64,000 bases of DNA, taken from Nostoc sp. CHAB 5836 (GTDB taxonomy: Bacteria; Cyanobacteriota; Cyanobacteriia; Cyanobacteriales; Nostocaceae). Positions 1 to 8,349 of this stretch are shown piece after piece. Below the pieces are notes generated by a model that did no database searches, was not told the origin of the DNA, and saw only the letters and a program-made list of their open reading frames with translations. Within the stretch, counting starts at the first letter, position 1. Every line of letters begins with the position of its first letter. The stretch spans positions 37,966 through 101,965 of the forward strand of contig NZ_JAIVFV010000003.1 of NCBI RefSeq assembly GCF_020829445.1, written 5' to 3'. The position numbers and the translations under genes were made by a program.

Positions 1-135
1 CACCGAAGCTGCTGGGTTCATCCCTTCTAATTTGACAACTATCCTCGCCACTACTCCCTCAGCTTGAGGAATCTTGTTCAGTTGAACTAAAGGAGTTCGT
101 CCAATCAGTTCAGTTACGTCTTGAGCAATCCGCAT
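1..135 (-). CDS. cysK: Cysteine synthase A, N-terminal part (runs off left edge)
   Basis: The reverse strand from 135 encodes 45 residues beginning [20 protein letters not shown] and ending at a [11 protein letters not shown] motif. This is the conserved N-terminus of PLP-dependent O-acetylserine sulfhydrylase, which makes cysteine from O-acetylserine and sulfide in the cytosol. The catalytic lysine should be the next residues, outside the window. The ATG at 133-135 is the natural start because the family's conserved ELIGRTP block begins only 8 codons later. A small inverted-repeat element lies 22 bp upstream of the start. Identification is firm; which cysK paralogue this is cannot be told. 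Confidence 0.9.
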   Translation of the reverse strand, partial: MRIAQDVTELIGRTPLVQLNKIPQAEGVVARIVVKLEGMNPAASV

Positions 136-157
136 TATTTAACTCCTAAAATCCTCA

Positions 158-293
158 ATATAGGACTTTTACTTGATTTTTGAACAAAACTCAGTACAGG
201 TTTATTCCTTTTTCCCCCTTCAGAGTTCCCTGTTCCCTCTTCCCTCTTCCCTCTCTCTATGAGAGTTTCAGAAATCAAATCGGATTCCTATAT
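158..293. repeat. Inverted-repeat element, TATAGGA family, copy 1
   Basis: The left end reads ATATAGGAC...TTGATTTTTGAAC and the right end is its near reverse complement (TCAGAAATCAAATCGGATTCCTATAT). The interior is a C/T-rich run of TTCCCTC units. The same ends bound 44471-44582 and 60560-60662, and one end occurs alone at 854-886. It is non-coding and MITE-like, placed just upstream of cysK. Confidence 0.7.
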
Positions 294-553
294 TAGTACA
301 GAGTATTTACTTGTAACAATAACCTTTTGTGTATTTAATTTGCAGTTGAGTGTCAATGAGTGCATATACTATGTATTATAACTAAACCATCAAATATGAA
401 AGTTTAGGAAGAACTTTTATCAGATGTTTCCGTTGATTCTCTTCAGCAGACGGCTAGCTTGCCATCTTTGTATTTTACCATCTGGAATTACTGACTATTG
501 CCTGCTGGGCTGAGATTGAATTTCTATAATTCTGTATTTATGATGGGCGACAC

Positions 554-764
554 GCCATTGGTGTCAACTTAACGTAAAAGTTATGTCCCGCAAGGAACTG
601 AAGTTCCTTGCTAATAGCAAAAGTCTTCTGAAGATGACTAAAGATTTTTGAGAATCTTTTAGTCATCTTTAGATGACTTCAACTAAAAGCCAAAGAACTT
701 TAGTTCAAGGTGGGTAGTGCAGCCAACAGATAAGCCATTTCTAGCCTAAGTTGACACCAATGGC
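554..764. mobile_element. 211-bp MITE with 18-bp terminal inverted repeats and 5-bp target duplication
   Basis: Both ends read inward as GCCATTGGTGTCAACTTA (554-571 and the complement of 747-764). The pentamer GACAC sits immediately outside each end (549-553 and 765-769), as expected for a target-site duplication. The interior has no reading frame and is made of nested hairpins, including a long imperfect AAGTCTTCTGAAGATGACT / AGTCATCTTTAGATGACTT pairing. A non-autonomous element mobilised by an unknown transposase is the simplest reading. Confidence 0.65.
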
Positions 765-811
765 GACACACCCACCCCACAAGATTGGATAATTCATTGA
801 TTGGAAGTCCC

Positions 812-1013
812 TAATTTACTTTCAAAATATTTAATTGCTTTTTCTAATTTATTATAGGAATCCGATTTGATTTTTGAACAAAATTAGGTATTTGTAGGGT
901 GCGTTAGCGACAGCGTAACGCACCAAATCCTGACCAATGGTGCGTTACGCGAAACGCTAACGCACCCTACTAATTTATTTTCAAAATATTTAATTGCTTT
1001 TTCTAATTTATTA
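812..1013. repeat. 43-bp direct repeat flanking a GTGCGTTA palindrome
   Basis: Positions 812-854 and 971-1013 are the same 43 bases with one mismatch (TAATTTA[C/T]TTTCAAAATA...). Between them lie one isolated TATAGGA-family end and a large palindrome built from GTAGGGTGCGTTAGCG and its complement (about 896-970). Palindromes of this GTGCGTTA type also occur at 18860-18965. Confidence 0.6.
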
Positions 1014-1668
1014 GTTTATTTTTATCAAGAGACATTGATATTTTCTGTTGAGTGCAGTTTTTCTCAACTCCAAATTGCATCGAAAACAGTCCTTATCCAT
1101 TGCCTACATTGGTTTTAGGTTGAGTGCAAAAACACCAGAACCCCACCTCGAAAACACTAGAACCTCGTCTCAAAAACACTAGCACCCATACCCCAATTAA
1201 TTTTTATAAGTCTGATCAGATCAGGATTACAGGCTTTGAGTACTATTCTAATGAATTTAATAATCTTAACGTGGCTGGGCTAAACTATTTTGTGGAGGGC
1301 GGCTGATATAAATCGTATAGGATTTACGCAGAGATTCCCCTCTACCCCCCAACATTCCTGAGCGAAAGCTTAGTGAACTAGGGGGGACTTCTTAATCTCT
1401 GTTTTGAGAGTTGGCTCAAACCAGATTCCAACAATCTGAGTGCGTCATTTCTGACTGAATAATCCTGCATTTTGTGAAAAGCCTGGTAACTTTTCAGTGG
1501 TCAGTGGTAATTAAAAAAATAACTGACAATTAACAATTGCGAAAATTACCGATTACACACATTTTAATATCAAAACTGTTTGATAGGTAGAAATATATAG
1601 CTACTTTCGATAAACAGTAAAAGATATTTTCTTCCTGGGTGCATACTACCTAGCAAGGGAGAGCCGAG
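1014..1668. other. Intergenic spacer, no gene seen
   Basis: This stretch has no convincing coding sequence. At about 1127-1192 there are three imperfect copies of a roughly 22-bp unit (AAAAACACTAGAACCTCGTCTC), which create a short spurious open frame. The remaining sequence is AT-rich and leads up to the small membrane-protein gene. Confidence 0.5.
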
Positions 1669-2091
1669 ATGAAAGCCAAACTTTTAAATATTATTACAGT
1701 TTGCGTAGTTACCTTAGCAGTGCTTTCTCCAGAACTAGTAGTATTTGGTATAGTTTGGGAGCGACATCTGGAGTTAGTAAAATCTCAGAATTTAGCTTGC
1801 GAAGTTAACAACACTACTACAGATGCTCCCGCCTTGGCTCCCCAGACAGAGAGTACACATTCCCCTCAAACTAGCATCCAATCTTCTGATCGTAATGTAG
1901 TTCATCAAATGCTGACTGTTGCTGAACAATATAAATTTGCCAATATTTTGCAATGGTTCTTCTTGTTAACCCCTATTTGTGTTGGGCTAGGAATTCTCTT
2001 TTACGACAGATATCTTGTTTATCGTGCTGCTGTTTTAAAAGAACAAGTTGAAATGTTAGAAAGACTGTGGCACCAAAGTATAGAACAGTAA
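1669..2091 (+). CDS. Small hypothetical membrane protein
   Basis: This is a 140-residue protein I do not recognise. Residues 5-30 form a hydrophobic signal or membrane segment and residues 93-112 a second one (WFFLLTPICVGLGILFY). The intervening 60 residues are polar and Ser/Thr/Pro-rich, probably extracytoplasmic, and the C-terminus is a short charged helix. The start is supported by an AGGGAG ribosome-binding sequence 8-13 bases upstream. It is followed in the same direction by two small genes with 39 and 2 bp gaps, suggesting a short operon. Confidence 0.6.
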   Translation: MKAKLLNIITVCVVTLAVLSPELVVFGIVWERHLELVKSQNLACEVNNTTTDAPALAPQTESTHSPQTSIQSSDRNVVHQMLTVAEQYKFANILQWFFLLTPICVGLGILFYDRYLVYRAAVLKEQVEMLERLWHQSIEQ

Positions 2092-2130
2092 CCAATTGTC
2101 AATTTCCTCACCCAAATCAACAAATTTACC

Positions 2131-2412
2131 ATGACAGAACAACGTCAAAATCTGTATTTTAATCTCATTGATGAGTTGCTCAAATGCCCAAATGGTCAAG
2201 AGCCAGAAATTTTAGAATCTCAGCCAGAATTGATGGATTCTGGTTTAGTAGAAACAATCTTACAAGTAGCAACTATGTTTGCTCATGAAGGTAATCAAGA
2301 TGGCGCCCAATTTTTATTTTTTGTGGGGCGTGAGCTAGCTAAACAATTGGGTTTATACCCGGAAGTTCCCAATACTGAAGTTGCAAATCCTGAAGCTGCA
2401 AATAAGGAGTAA
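2131..2412 (+). CDS. Small protein resembling the N-terminal leader domain of cyanobacterial CHAT/TPR proteins
   Basis: The 93-residue product has the pattern NLIDELLKCPNGQEPEIL, then SGLVETILQVA, then a helix ending in GRELAKQLG. From memory, this arrangement is found at the N-terminus of large TPR/CHAT proteins in Nostoc; here it stands alone with a short acidic repeat tail (NTEVANPEAANKE). It may be an orphan adaptor or the remnant of a larger gene. The next gene starts 2 bp after its stop, and that gene's AAGGAG ribosome-binding site lies within this gene's last codons, so the two are translationally linked. Confidence 0.55.
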   Translation: MTEQRQNLYFNLIDELLKCPNGQEPEILESQPELMDSGLVETILQVATMFAHEGNQDGAQFLFFVGRELAKQLGLYPEVPNTEVANPEAANKE

Positions 2413-2414
2413 AA

Positions 2415-2726
2415 ATGCTGTTGACTTCAACGGATGCGGGACAAATAGCTTTAGAACTGCTGATGGCAGATTGGAATATTTCAGAAGAGAACAGAGAATG
2501 GTTTACAATCTTTAACTCTCGTCTGATTGGCGAGAGTTGGTACACTGTGGAACTAGGTGTAGAAGGATTCCCAGATAGGTGGTTTATTCAAGTATATGAC
2601 AATGGAGTGTGTGATCCAAACTATACATTTATTTCACCAATCCGTGGTTATGAAGGATTTACGGACTTTATAAATGTGCCGGATATCGTAGCAGAAGTCT
2701 TAGTTTGTGAACGCAATGCTCGATAA
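2415..2726 (+). CDS. Hypothetical protein, translationally coupled
   Basis: This is a 103-residue soluble protein rich in aromatic and acidic residues (for example NREWFTIFNSRLIGESWYTVELG and FPDRWFIQVYDNG), which suggests a small beta-rich fold. I do not recognise the family. The ATG at 2415 follows the AAGGAG that overlaps the preceding stop. A 131-bp inverted-repeat element begins at the stop codon, so the 3' untranslated region of this short operon is the mobile repeat. Confidence 0.5.
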   Translation: MLLTSTDAGQIALELLMADWNISEENREWFTIFNSRLIGESWYTVELGVEGFPDRWFIQVYDNGVCDPNYTFISPIRGYEGFTDFINVPDIVAEVLVCERNAR

Positions 2727-2857
2727 TAAGTAAGTTGGCGCGAAAAAACCTAAATATGTTACGAAACGTAAATAGGCTTAAAACCCTTGTAAATGACGAA
2801 GGACAAATGACAAATGACAGCCTTAGCCAGTTAGCTTTAATTGTGCCGACCTACTTA
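2727..2857. mobile_element. 131-bp inverted-repeat element, TAAGTAGGTCGG family, copy 1
   Basis: The left end is TAAGTAAGTTGGCGCG and the right end is the complement of TAAGTAGGTCGGCACAATTA. It is close to identical in length and content to 19489-19619, sharing ATGTTACGAAACGTAAATA and AGCCTTAGCCAGTTA blocks. It starts directly behind the stop of the 2415 gene. The apparent open frame at 2735 lies in repeat sequence and is not called as a gene. Confidence 0.7.
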
Positions 2858-3085
2858 ATTAAAAATTCTTTCTTTGCGTCCTTAGCGGTAGCCTGCGGAA
2901 AGCCGCAACTCTTACCAGACGCACTCGCGTTTGCGTCTACGTTAAAAAAATTGACTTTGGCAAAGAGTTTTAGCCTTAACTGAACTGTATTGGGTTTTGT
3001 GTGTACAGCCGCAAATGAGATTCGCCAGTTATTTAAACCAATACTTTGATCTTTCATTCAATATAAAGATGCTTTCTGCAAATCG
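2858..3085. repeat. Repeat fragment with GCCTGCGG palindrome
   Basis: This segment contains the block TAGCGGTAGCCTGCGG...CGCAACTCTTACCAGACGC...GTCTACGTTAAA, also present at 11580-11640 and 17520-17600. It ends in one terminal repeat of the CAATAC...GGTTAAG family (ACTGAACTGTATTG at about 2981-2994). The left terminus was not found, so this is probably a truncated copy. Confidence 0.45.
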
Positions 3086-3117
3086 GAGGTGATACCAAAT
3101 AAGGTACACCTCTTTTT
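3086..3117 (+). terminator. Rho-independent-type terminator
   Basis: The hairpin arms GAGGTG and CACCTC are extended by ATACC/GGTA pairing and followed by five T residues. It lies downstream of the 1669-2726 gene cluster and before the 3203 gene. Confidence 0.6.
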
Positions 3118-3202
3118 GATGTAATATTTAATATTTTATTAAACCATAATCAGCGATTTTGTCATATTTAACTGATAAAATTATGTTATATTAAATAGCG
3201 TG

Positions 3203-3565
3203 ATGGACGCTACAGAAATATCAGTTCCAATGATTGCTGAAGATATCTTAGCCAAAGAATTCACAAGAGTCGTCAACCATTACTACCCGCAAGTTGGGGA
3301 ATTGCTGGATGGGTGTTATGTGAAAGTCATCACCTGTTTTTGGGGACGACCTGCTAGACGCTTGCAATATATCGGAATTTATTGCTCTGACGAAATGATT
3401 TCCTGCGTGCAAGCTCAAAAAGAAATACTCAGAGAAGTAGCAGACAATATGGGTCTGATGCAGGTAGTCTGCATAAATGCCAAGCGATTGTTGCGCGATC
3501 CTATGTCGAAGGTCAAATTGAACAATCCACGCCTATGGTTGGAGTTGCAGTGGGTTGCAACTTAG
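3203..3565 (+). CDS. Hypothetical protein (about 120 aa)
   Basis: This small soluble protein has two blocks: an N-terminal helix-rich part (EDILAKEFTRVVNHYYPQVGELLDG) and a central block with CFWGRPARRLQYIGIYC. It contains several cysteines and a basic C-terminal stretch (NAKRLLRDPMSKVK). I do not recognise the family. The frame allows GTG at 3200 or ATG at 3203, and ATG is preferred. A TATATT-like -10 sequence lies just upstream at about 3185-3192. Confidence 0.45.
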   Translation: MDATEISVPMIAEDILAKEFTRVVNHYYPQVGELLDGCYVKVITCFWGRPARRLQYIGIYCSDEMISCVQAQKEILREVADNMGLMQVVCINAKRLLRDPMSKVKLNNPRLWLELQWVAT

Positions 3566-3588
3566 TTATTCATCGGATTAATTGAGTT

Positions 3589-3646
3589 TGTAGTAAGCAC
3601 TTTAGTGCTTAAATATTTGAGGACTAAAGTGCTCAGTACAAACTTA
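3589..3646. repeat. Long imperfect hairpin
   Basis: GTTTGTAGTAAGCACTTTAGT pairs with ACTAAAGTGCTCAGTACAAAC across a loop of about 16 bases. It lies between two plus-strand genes and could act as a bidirectional terminator or be an inert repeat. There is no T-run. Confidence 0.5.
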
Positions 3647-3710
3647 TTCAATGCGATAGGCCACTAGAACAACGAGCAGCGACGGTGAGTACAAAGTATC
3701 AACGCAAGTA

Positions 3711-4718
3711 ATGAAAACTGGAATTTTCTGCAATTACGATAATTTTCACCAAGATGCTCGTCGTGCCATCTTTGAGCAAGTCGCGCTGGTAAAACAGGCA
3801 GAAAACTTAGGTTTTGAAGAAGCCTGGGTGAGTGAGCATCATTTTAGTGCATCCAATCTCAGTCCGTCCATGTTGGTGTTAGTGGCACATTTGGCGGGAT
3901 TGACTTCAACTATCCAATTAGGCACTGCGGCGGTATTACTGCCATTCCATAACCCAATTAGAGTAGCGGAAGATATTGCCACTTTGGATAATCTGTGCAA
4001 TGGACGATTATTATTTGGAGTTGCTAAAGGCGGCCCCTTTCCCCAACAAAACAAGCATTTTGCGACACTACCAAGTGAATCCCGTCCCAAGATGCTAGAG
4101 GCGATCGCATTGATTCAAAAGCTGTTATATGAAACTGATGTATCATTTAATGGCAAGTATTATCAATGCGATCGCTTGACAATTTACCCAAAACCATTGC
4201 AGAGGCAAATTCCAGTGTATGTTGCCACTGGCGGTGATGATGGTATCGAGTTTGCTGCTAAACATTCCTTCAGCTTGATGGGTGGGCCGCCATTTTCCCT
4301 AGAGAGATTGAAAGATACTGTTGCTAAATATCGAGCCTTAAATTCTAGTGGTGCGGAAAACTTTGTCCTGGCACGCTTCTTTTTTGTTGGCAAAACATTT
4401 AATGAGGCAGTGAGTGAAGCGTTACCTTTCGTTCGCCAATTTAGCCAGAAAATGAAAGCTAATTCGGCTGAAGTATTGCAAAATAGTGCAAATCCCAACC
4501 AAAAAGCATTTGATCGCACAAACATTTGTTTCGATGAAGATTATTTAATTGAGAATTCAATTATCGGTGATGTGGAGACTTGTCGAGACAAAATCAAGAA
4601 ATTTCAGGACGAATTAAATTTAGGTACGCTAGCACTCAAACCCTCATCTTCGGATATGCAAAAAAACCTGGAGAGTTTGACGCGCTACAACCAAGAGGTG
4701 CGAAATTATGTCTTCTAA
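3711..4718 (+). CDS. Luciferase-like (LLM class) flavin-dependent monooxygenase
   Basis: The 335-residue length is typical of the bacterial-luciferase superfamily. These are TIM-barrel enzymes that use reduced FMN and oxygen to hydroxylate or oxidise a substrate. Visible hallmarks are the N-terminal strand MKTGIFCNYDN, the EEAWVSEHHF motif near residue 45, the PFHNPIRVAEDIATLD block near 90, and RLLFGVAKGG near 105. Near the C-terminus, DVETCRDKIKKFQDEL is the usual family element. The substrate cannot be inferred. The next gene starts inside its last 11 bases, so the two are coupled. Confidence 0.85.
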   Translation: MKTGIFCNYDNFHQDARRAIFEQVALVKQAENLGFEEAWVSEHHFSASNLSPSMLVLVAHLAGLTSTIQLGTAAVLLPFHNPIRVAEDIATLDNLCNGRLLFGVAKGGPFPQQNKHFATLPSESRPKMLEAIALIQKLLYETDVSFNGKYYQCDRLTIYPKPLQRQIPVYVATGGDDGIEFAAKHSFSLMGGPPFSLERLKDTVAKYRALNSSGAENFVLARFFFVGKTFNEAVSEALPFVRQFSQKMKANSAEVLQNSANPNQKAFDRTNICFDEDYLIENSIIGDVETCRDKIKKFQDELNLGTLALKPSSSDMQKNLESLTRYNQEVRNYVF

Positions 4719-5082
4719 ACTATACCTGCTTCCTCCCGATGATTTACCTCCCACTGAGGTAACAAAACAGGATGGAATGCTGCAAATGGAGCTAGAACAG
4801 TCTACTGGCAGATGCTTTTATTTAGCCTGCGATCGCATTACGCGAGTCCTATTATCTAATTGTCAGTGGTATATCACAACAAATGCTAGCATCCTCACAT
4901 TAATTATTGACTGCCCTGATTTAGTATCTTACTGGCATATAGTCAGCAATATTCCCCAGTTGGGTAATAGGTTAGAGCGATTTGCTACCAATGGAAAAAT
5001 CCGCGTTTATCCGCCATTTGGCAAGGGGATGCCCTTTGAAATTGGTGTTAATGAAATATCTGCTTATCGAGATTGGCTTTGA
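4708..5082 (+). CDS. Hypothetical protein coupled to the monooxygenase
   Basis: The 124-residue product begins at an ATG overlapping the end of the monooxygenase gene by 11 bases, a classic sign of coupled translation. It has alternating strands and a C-terminal PPFGKGMPFEIGVNE motif. No catalytic signature, signal peptide or membrane segment is visible. Because of the overlap it may be a partner or regulator of the oxidoreductase, but that rests only on position. Confidence 0.55.
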   Translation: MSSKLYLLPPDDLPPTEVTKQDGMLQMELEQSTGRCFYLACDRITRVLLSNCQWYITTNASILTLIIDCPDLVSYWHIVSNIPQLGNRLERFATNGKIRVYPPFGKGMPFEIGVNEISAYRDWL

Positions 5083-5750
5083 GGTAACTAGAAACTGGGA
5101 ATCACACCAAATATAACTCTCTTCCACCCTGTACTCCTAAAGTGCAGGGTGTCAATACTGCATAGGTTTTGGTGCAACATCAATTGGAGATCCCCCTTAG
5201 TCCAATACACTTGGGTTAAGCATTTCTTCCCTCTCTTTCTCTCTTCTCTCTGTGCCCTCTGCGCCTCTGCGGTTCGATAAATTTGCGCAGGTTGGGTTTC
5301 GCTCCTCAACCCAACCTACAACGAGCATTTGTTGGGTAACACCAATTTTTTATGAAGCTGCATAGAATTCGATCCCCCCTTAATAAGGAGGGAACCGGAA
5401 AAACATCTATCAAAGTCCCCCCTTTTTAAGGAAAGCCCGCGCGATCGCAACCAGCTAGAGCCTCACCCCACCCCGGCTTTGTCTAAAGCCAAAACCTCCC
5501 CTCCCCGCTCTTCGGGAGGGGATTGAGGGGCTTTCAAATCCCCGCACTGTTACTGTGATAATGCGGATACTTGTTAACTGTTCACTGATTTAAACTCCCT
5601 CATCCCATAGACTCGCAGCGTTTCATCCCAAAGCTAGACGCGAAGTTTTTTATAATTATTTACAATCACGGGGGAAATGTACCTCAGATAACTGGAGACC
5701 AAAGATAAAAATGAGGTCGTTACCTAGCTAAATTTCTGGAATTCGTCATC
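5083..5750. other. Repeat-laden spacer upstream of susA
   Basis: No gene is seen. The stretch holds one CAATAC...GGTTAAG terminal repeat (about 5203-5222) followed by a CTCTTTCTCTC tract. It also holds a GGTTGGGTTTCG repeat and a CCCCTCCCCGCTCTTCGGGAGGGG hairpin near 5499-5523. The last 150 bases before 5751 are repeat-free and are the likely promoter region of susA. Confidence 0.5.
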
Positions 5751-8162
5751 ATGTATGAACTAGTTCAAGCTGTCTTCAACGGTGATGAAAAAACTGCTCT
5801 GCATCAGTTGATTTATGCGTTGAGTGCTTCAGGTAAGCGTTACTTCCTGAGAAATGAGATTTTGCAAGCCTTTGCCGACCACTGTCATCAATCCGAAAAG
5901 CCAGCCTATTTCTACTATTCTTCTTCTGTTGGCAAACTGATACAGTACACCCACGAAATAATTCTTGAAGATGAAAGTACTTGGTTCGTGGTTCGACCAA
6001 GGATTGCTAACCAGGAAGTTTGGCAACTCACAGCCAACTTTAGCAGCTTTGAGCAGATGACGCCTCAAGCGCTGCTAGATGTGAGAGATCGCTTAGTCAA
6101 CCGCTACCAACCCCACATCCTCGAAATCGACCTCCACCCCTTCTATGAAGGTTCCCCAAGAATCGACGACGCAAGAAATATTGGTCAAGGTTTAGCTTTT
6201 CTCAACCGTTACCTGTGCAATCAATTGTTGACTGACCCCGAATATTGGGTAGAAATGTTATTTCAAGCATTACATAGGTTGCAATACGATGGTATTCCCC
6301 TCTTGTTGAGCGATCGCATTTCTTCCGGTATTCAGTTAGCCAAACAAATTAAGCAAGCGCTCAAATTGTTGAGTGAGCGATCGCCCCATGAACCTTACGA
6401 AAAATTTAGCTTTGATCTCCAAGAACTCGGCTTTGAGCCGGGTTGGGGTAACACTGCGGCGCGAGTCTCCGAAACCCTAGAACTCCTCGACCGACTCATT
6501 TACTCTCCAGAACCGGGCATTTTAGAAACATTTGTAGCCCGCGTCCCCGCCGTCTTTCGCGTCGTCCTCATTTCCATCCACGGCTGGATCGGACAGGAAG
6601 ATGTTTTGGGAAGAGATGAAACACTCGGTCAAGTTATCTACGTCCTCGAACAAGCTCGCAGCTTAGAAAATGAACTGCGGGAACAAATTAAGCTCGCTGG
6701 ACTCAACCAGCTGGGCATTAAACCCCATGTAATTATTCTGACTCGCTTAATCCCTAACTGTGAAGAGACATTTTGCAACCTGCCTTTAGAAAAAGTCCAA
6801 CATACTGAAAATGCTTGGATATTGCGCGTTCCTTTTGGTGAATTCAATCCAGAAATCACTAACAATTGGATTTCTAAATTTGATATTTGGCCTTATTTAG
6901 AACAATTTGCTATAGATGCAGAAAAAGAACTACTAGCTCAATTTAAAGGCAAACCTAGTCTGATCGTTGGCAATTATAGTGACGGTAATTTAGTGGCCTT
7001 TCTCCTATCTCGTCGCATGAAAGTTACCCAGTGCAACATTGCCCATTCCTTGGAAAAACCTAAATATCTATTTAGCAATTTATATTGGCAAGATTTAGAA
7101 GAACAATATCATTTCTCGGCACAATTCACCGCCGATTTGATTAGCATGAATGCAGCCGACTTTATTATTACATCGTCCTATCAAGAAATTGTCGGCACAC
7201 CTGACACCATAGGTCAATACGAGTCGTACAAATGGTTTACGATGCCGCAACTGTATCATGTGGTTGATGGAATTGACTTGTTTAGTCCTAAATTTAACTT
7301 AGTGCCACCGGGAGTAAATGAAAATATTTTCTTTCCCTATAGCCAAAAAGAAAACCGAGATTCTCACCTTCGTACACAAGTTCACGATCTACTTTTTAGC
7401 CGCGAAGACGCCCGAATATTTGGTCATTTAGATCACCCTAATAAGCGACCAATATTTGCCGTTGATACCATCAGTTCAATCAAAAACTTCACTGGTTTAG
7501 CTGAATGCTTTGGTAAAAGTCAGGCGTTGCAAGAGCGTTGTAACCTAATCCTTGTAAGTAGTAAACTGCATCCAGATGAAGCTATAAACTCAGAAGAAGC
7601 AGAAGAAATTCAAAAACTCCACGACATTATTGATCAATATCATCTTTATAGCAAGATTCGCTGGGTGGGAATGCGTATCCCCAGCAGTGAACTCGGCGAA
7701 GCCTACCGAGTAGTTGCAGATTCTCAGGGGATTTATGTCCATTTTGCCCGCTTTGAATCCTTCGGTCGGAGTATTTTGGAAGCGATGATTTCCGGTTTGC
7801 CAACTTTTGCGACTCAATTTGGCGGTTCTTTAGAAATTATCGAGAACCAAGAAAACCGATTTAATGTTAATCCTACAGATTTAGAAGGAACAGCAACGAA
7901 AATTTTAGACTTCCTTGAACAATGCGATACTCGTGCTGAATACTGGTACGAAGTTTCAGAATGGATGAGTCAGCGAATTCATCATAAATATAATTGGCAT
8001 TTACATAGCAATCAATTACTATTGCTTGCTAAAATGTTTAGTTTTTGGAACTTGGTTGCTCCCGAAAATAACGAAGCTAGAGATCGGTACATGGAAACCT
8101 TATTTCATCTCATTTATAAACCCAGAGTTGAAAAGATTTTGGAAAAACACATGGGGGGATGA
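5751..8162 (+). CDS. susA: Sucrose synthase
   Basis: The 803-residue protein matches the length of cyanobacterial sucrose synthases (about 806). The enzyme reversibly converts sucrose plus a nucleoside diphosphate to nucleotide-glucose plus fructose, and in filamentous cyanobacteria acts mainly in sucrose breakdown. The N-terminal regulatory region (residues 1-270) leads into the GT-B glycosyltransferase family 4 domain (about 275-770). The EX7E motif is visible as ESFGRSILE near residue 668. The start MYELVQAVF agrees with the family N-terminus. The 3' end runs directly into a GGGGATGA tandem repeat that contributes the last codons. The following phosphorylase gene makes a sugar-cleavage pair. 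Confidence 0.93.
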   Translation: MYELVQAVFNGDEKTALHQLIYALSASGKRYFLRNEILQAFADHCHQSEKPAYFYYSSSVGKLIQYTHEIILEDESTWFVVRPRIANQEVWQLTANFSSFEQMTPQALLDVRDRLVNRYQPHILEIDLHPFYEGSPRIDDARNIGQGLAFLNRYLCNQLLTDPEYWVEMLFQALHRLQYDGIPLLLSDRISSGIQLAKQIKQALKLLSERSPHEPYEKFSFDLQELGFEPGWGNTAARVSETLELLDRLIYSPEPGILETFVARVPAVFRVVLISIHGWIGQEDVLGRDETLGQVIYVLEQARSLENELREQIKLAGLNQLGIKPHVIILTRLIPNCEETFCNLPLEKVQHTENAWILRVPFGEFNPEITNNWISKFDIWPYLEQFAIDAEKELLAQFKGKPSLIVGNYSDGNLVAFLLSRRMKVTQCNIAHSLEKPKYLFSNLYWQDLEEQYHFSAQFTADLISMNAADFIITSSYQEIVGTPDTIGQYESYKWFTMPQLYHVVDGIDLFSPKFNLVPPGVNENIFFPYSQKENRDSHLRTQVHDLLFSREDARIFGHLDHPNKRPIFAVDTISSIKNFTGLAECFGKSQALQERCNLILVSSKLHPDEAINSEEAEEIQKLHDIIDQYHLYSKIRWVGMRIPSSELGEAYRVVADSQGIYVHFARFESFGRSILEAMISGLPTFATQFGGSLEIIENQENRFNVNPTDLEGTATKILDFLEQCDTRAEYWYEVSEWMSQRIHHKYNWHLHSNQLLLLAKMFSFWNLVAPENNEARDRYMETLFHLIYKPRVEKILEKHMGG

Positions 8163-8195
8163 GGGGGATGAGGGGGATGAGGGAGATGAGGAAGA
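8152..8195. repeat. GGGGATGA short tandem repeat at the 3' end of susA
   Basis: Four copies of an 8-9 base GGGGGATGA unit span the susA stop codon (TGA within the unit). A closely similar array occurs at 24781-24815. The susA C-terminus (HMGG then stop) is therefore set by repeat sequence. Confidence 0.65.
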
Positions 8196-8349
8196 GACTG
8201 ATTCATCCACCTCGGAACTGGATTCATCTCTGTCCCTAATGCCCAATTCCCAATACAACTAACTCTACCAGAGGCTGCGCCAACGACTTACCTCGACAAC
8301 GCTTGCCACAAGTCGCTCAGTACAAGTGCCCAATTCTCAATCCCAACTT

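Noticed and set aside
1124..1306. 60-aa frame MQKHQNPTSK...
   Set aside because: It is made of three copies of a 22-bp repeat and AT-rich spacer, with no ribosome-binding site.
2735..2983. 82-aa plus-strand frame
   Set aside because: It lies inside the 131-bp inverted-repeat element and the following GCCTGCGG repeat, which recur elsewhere as non-coding DNA.
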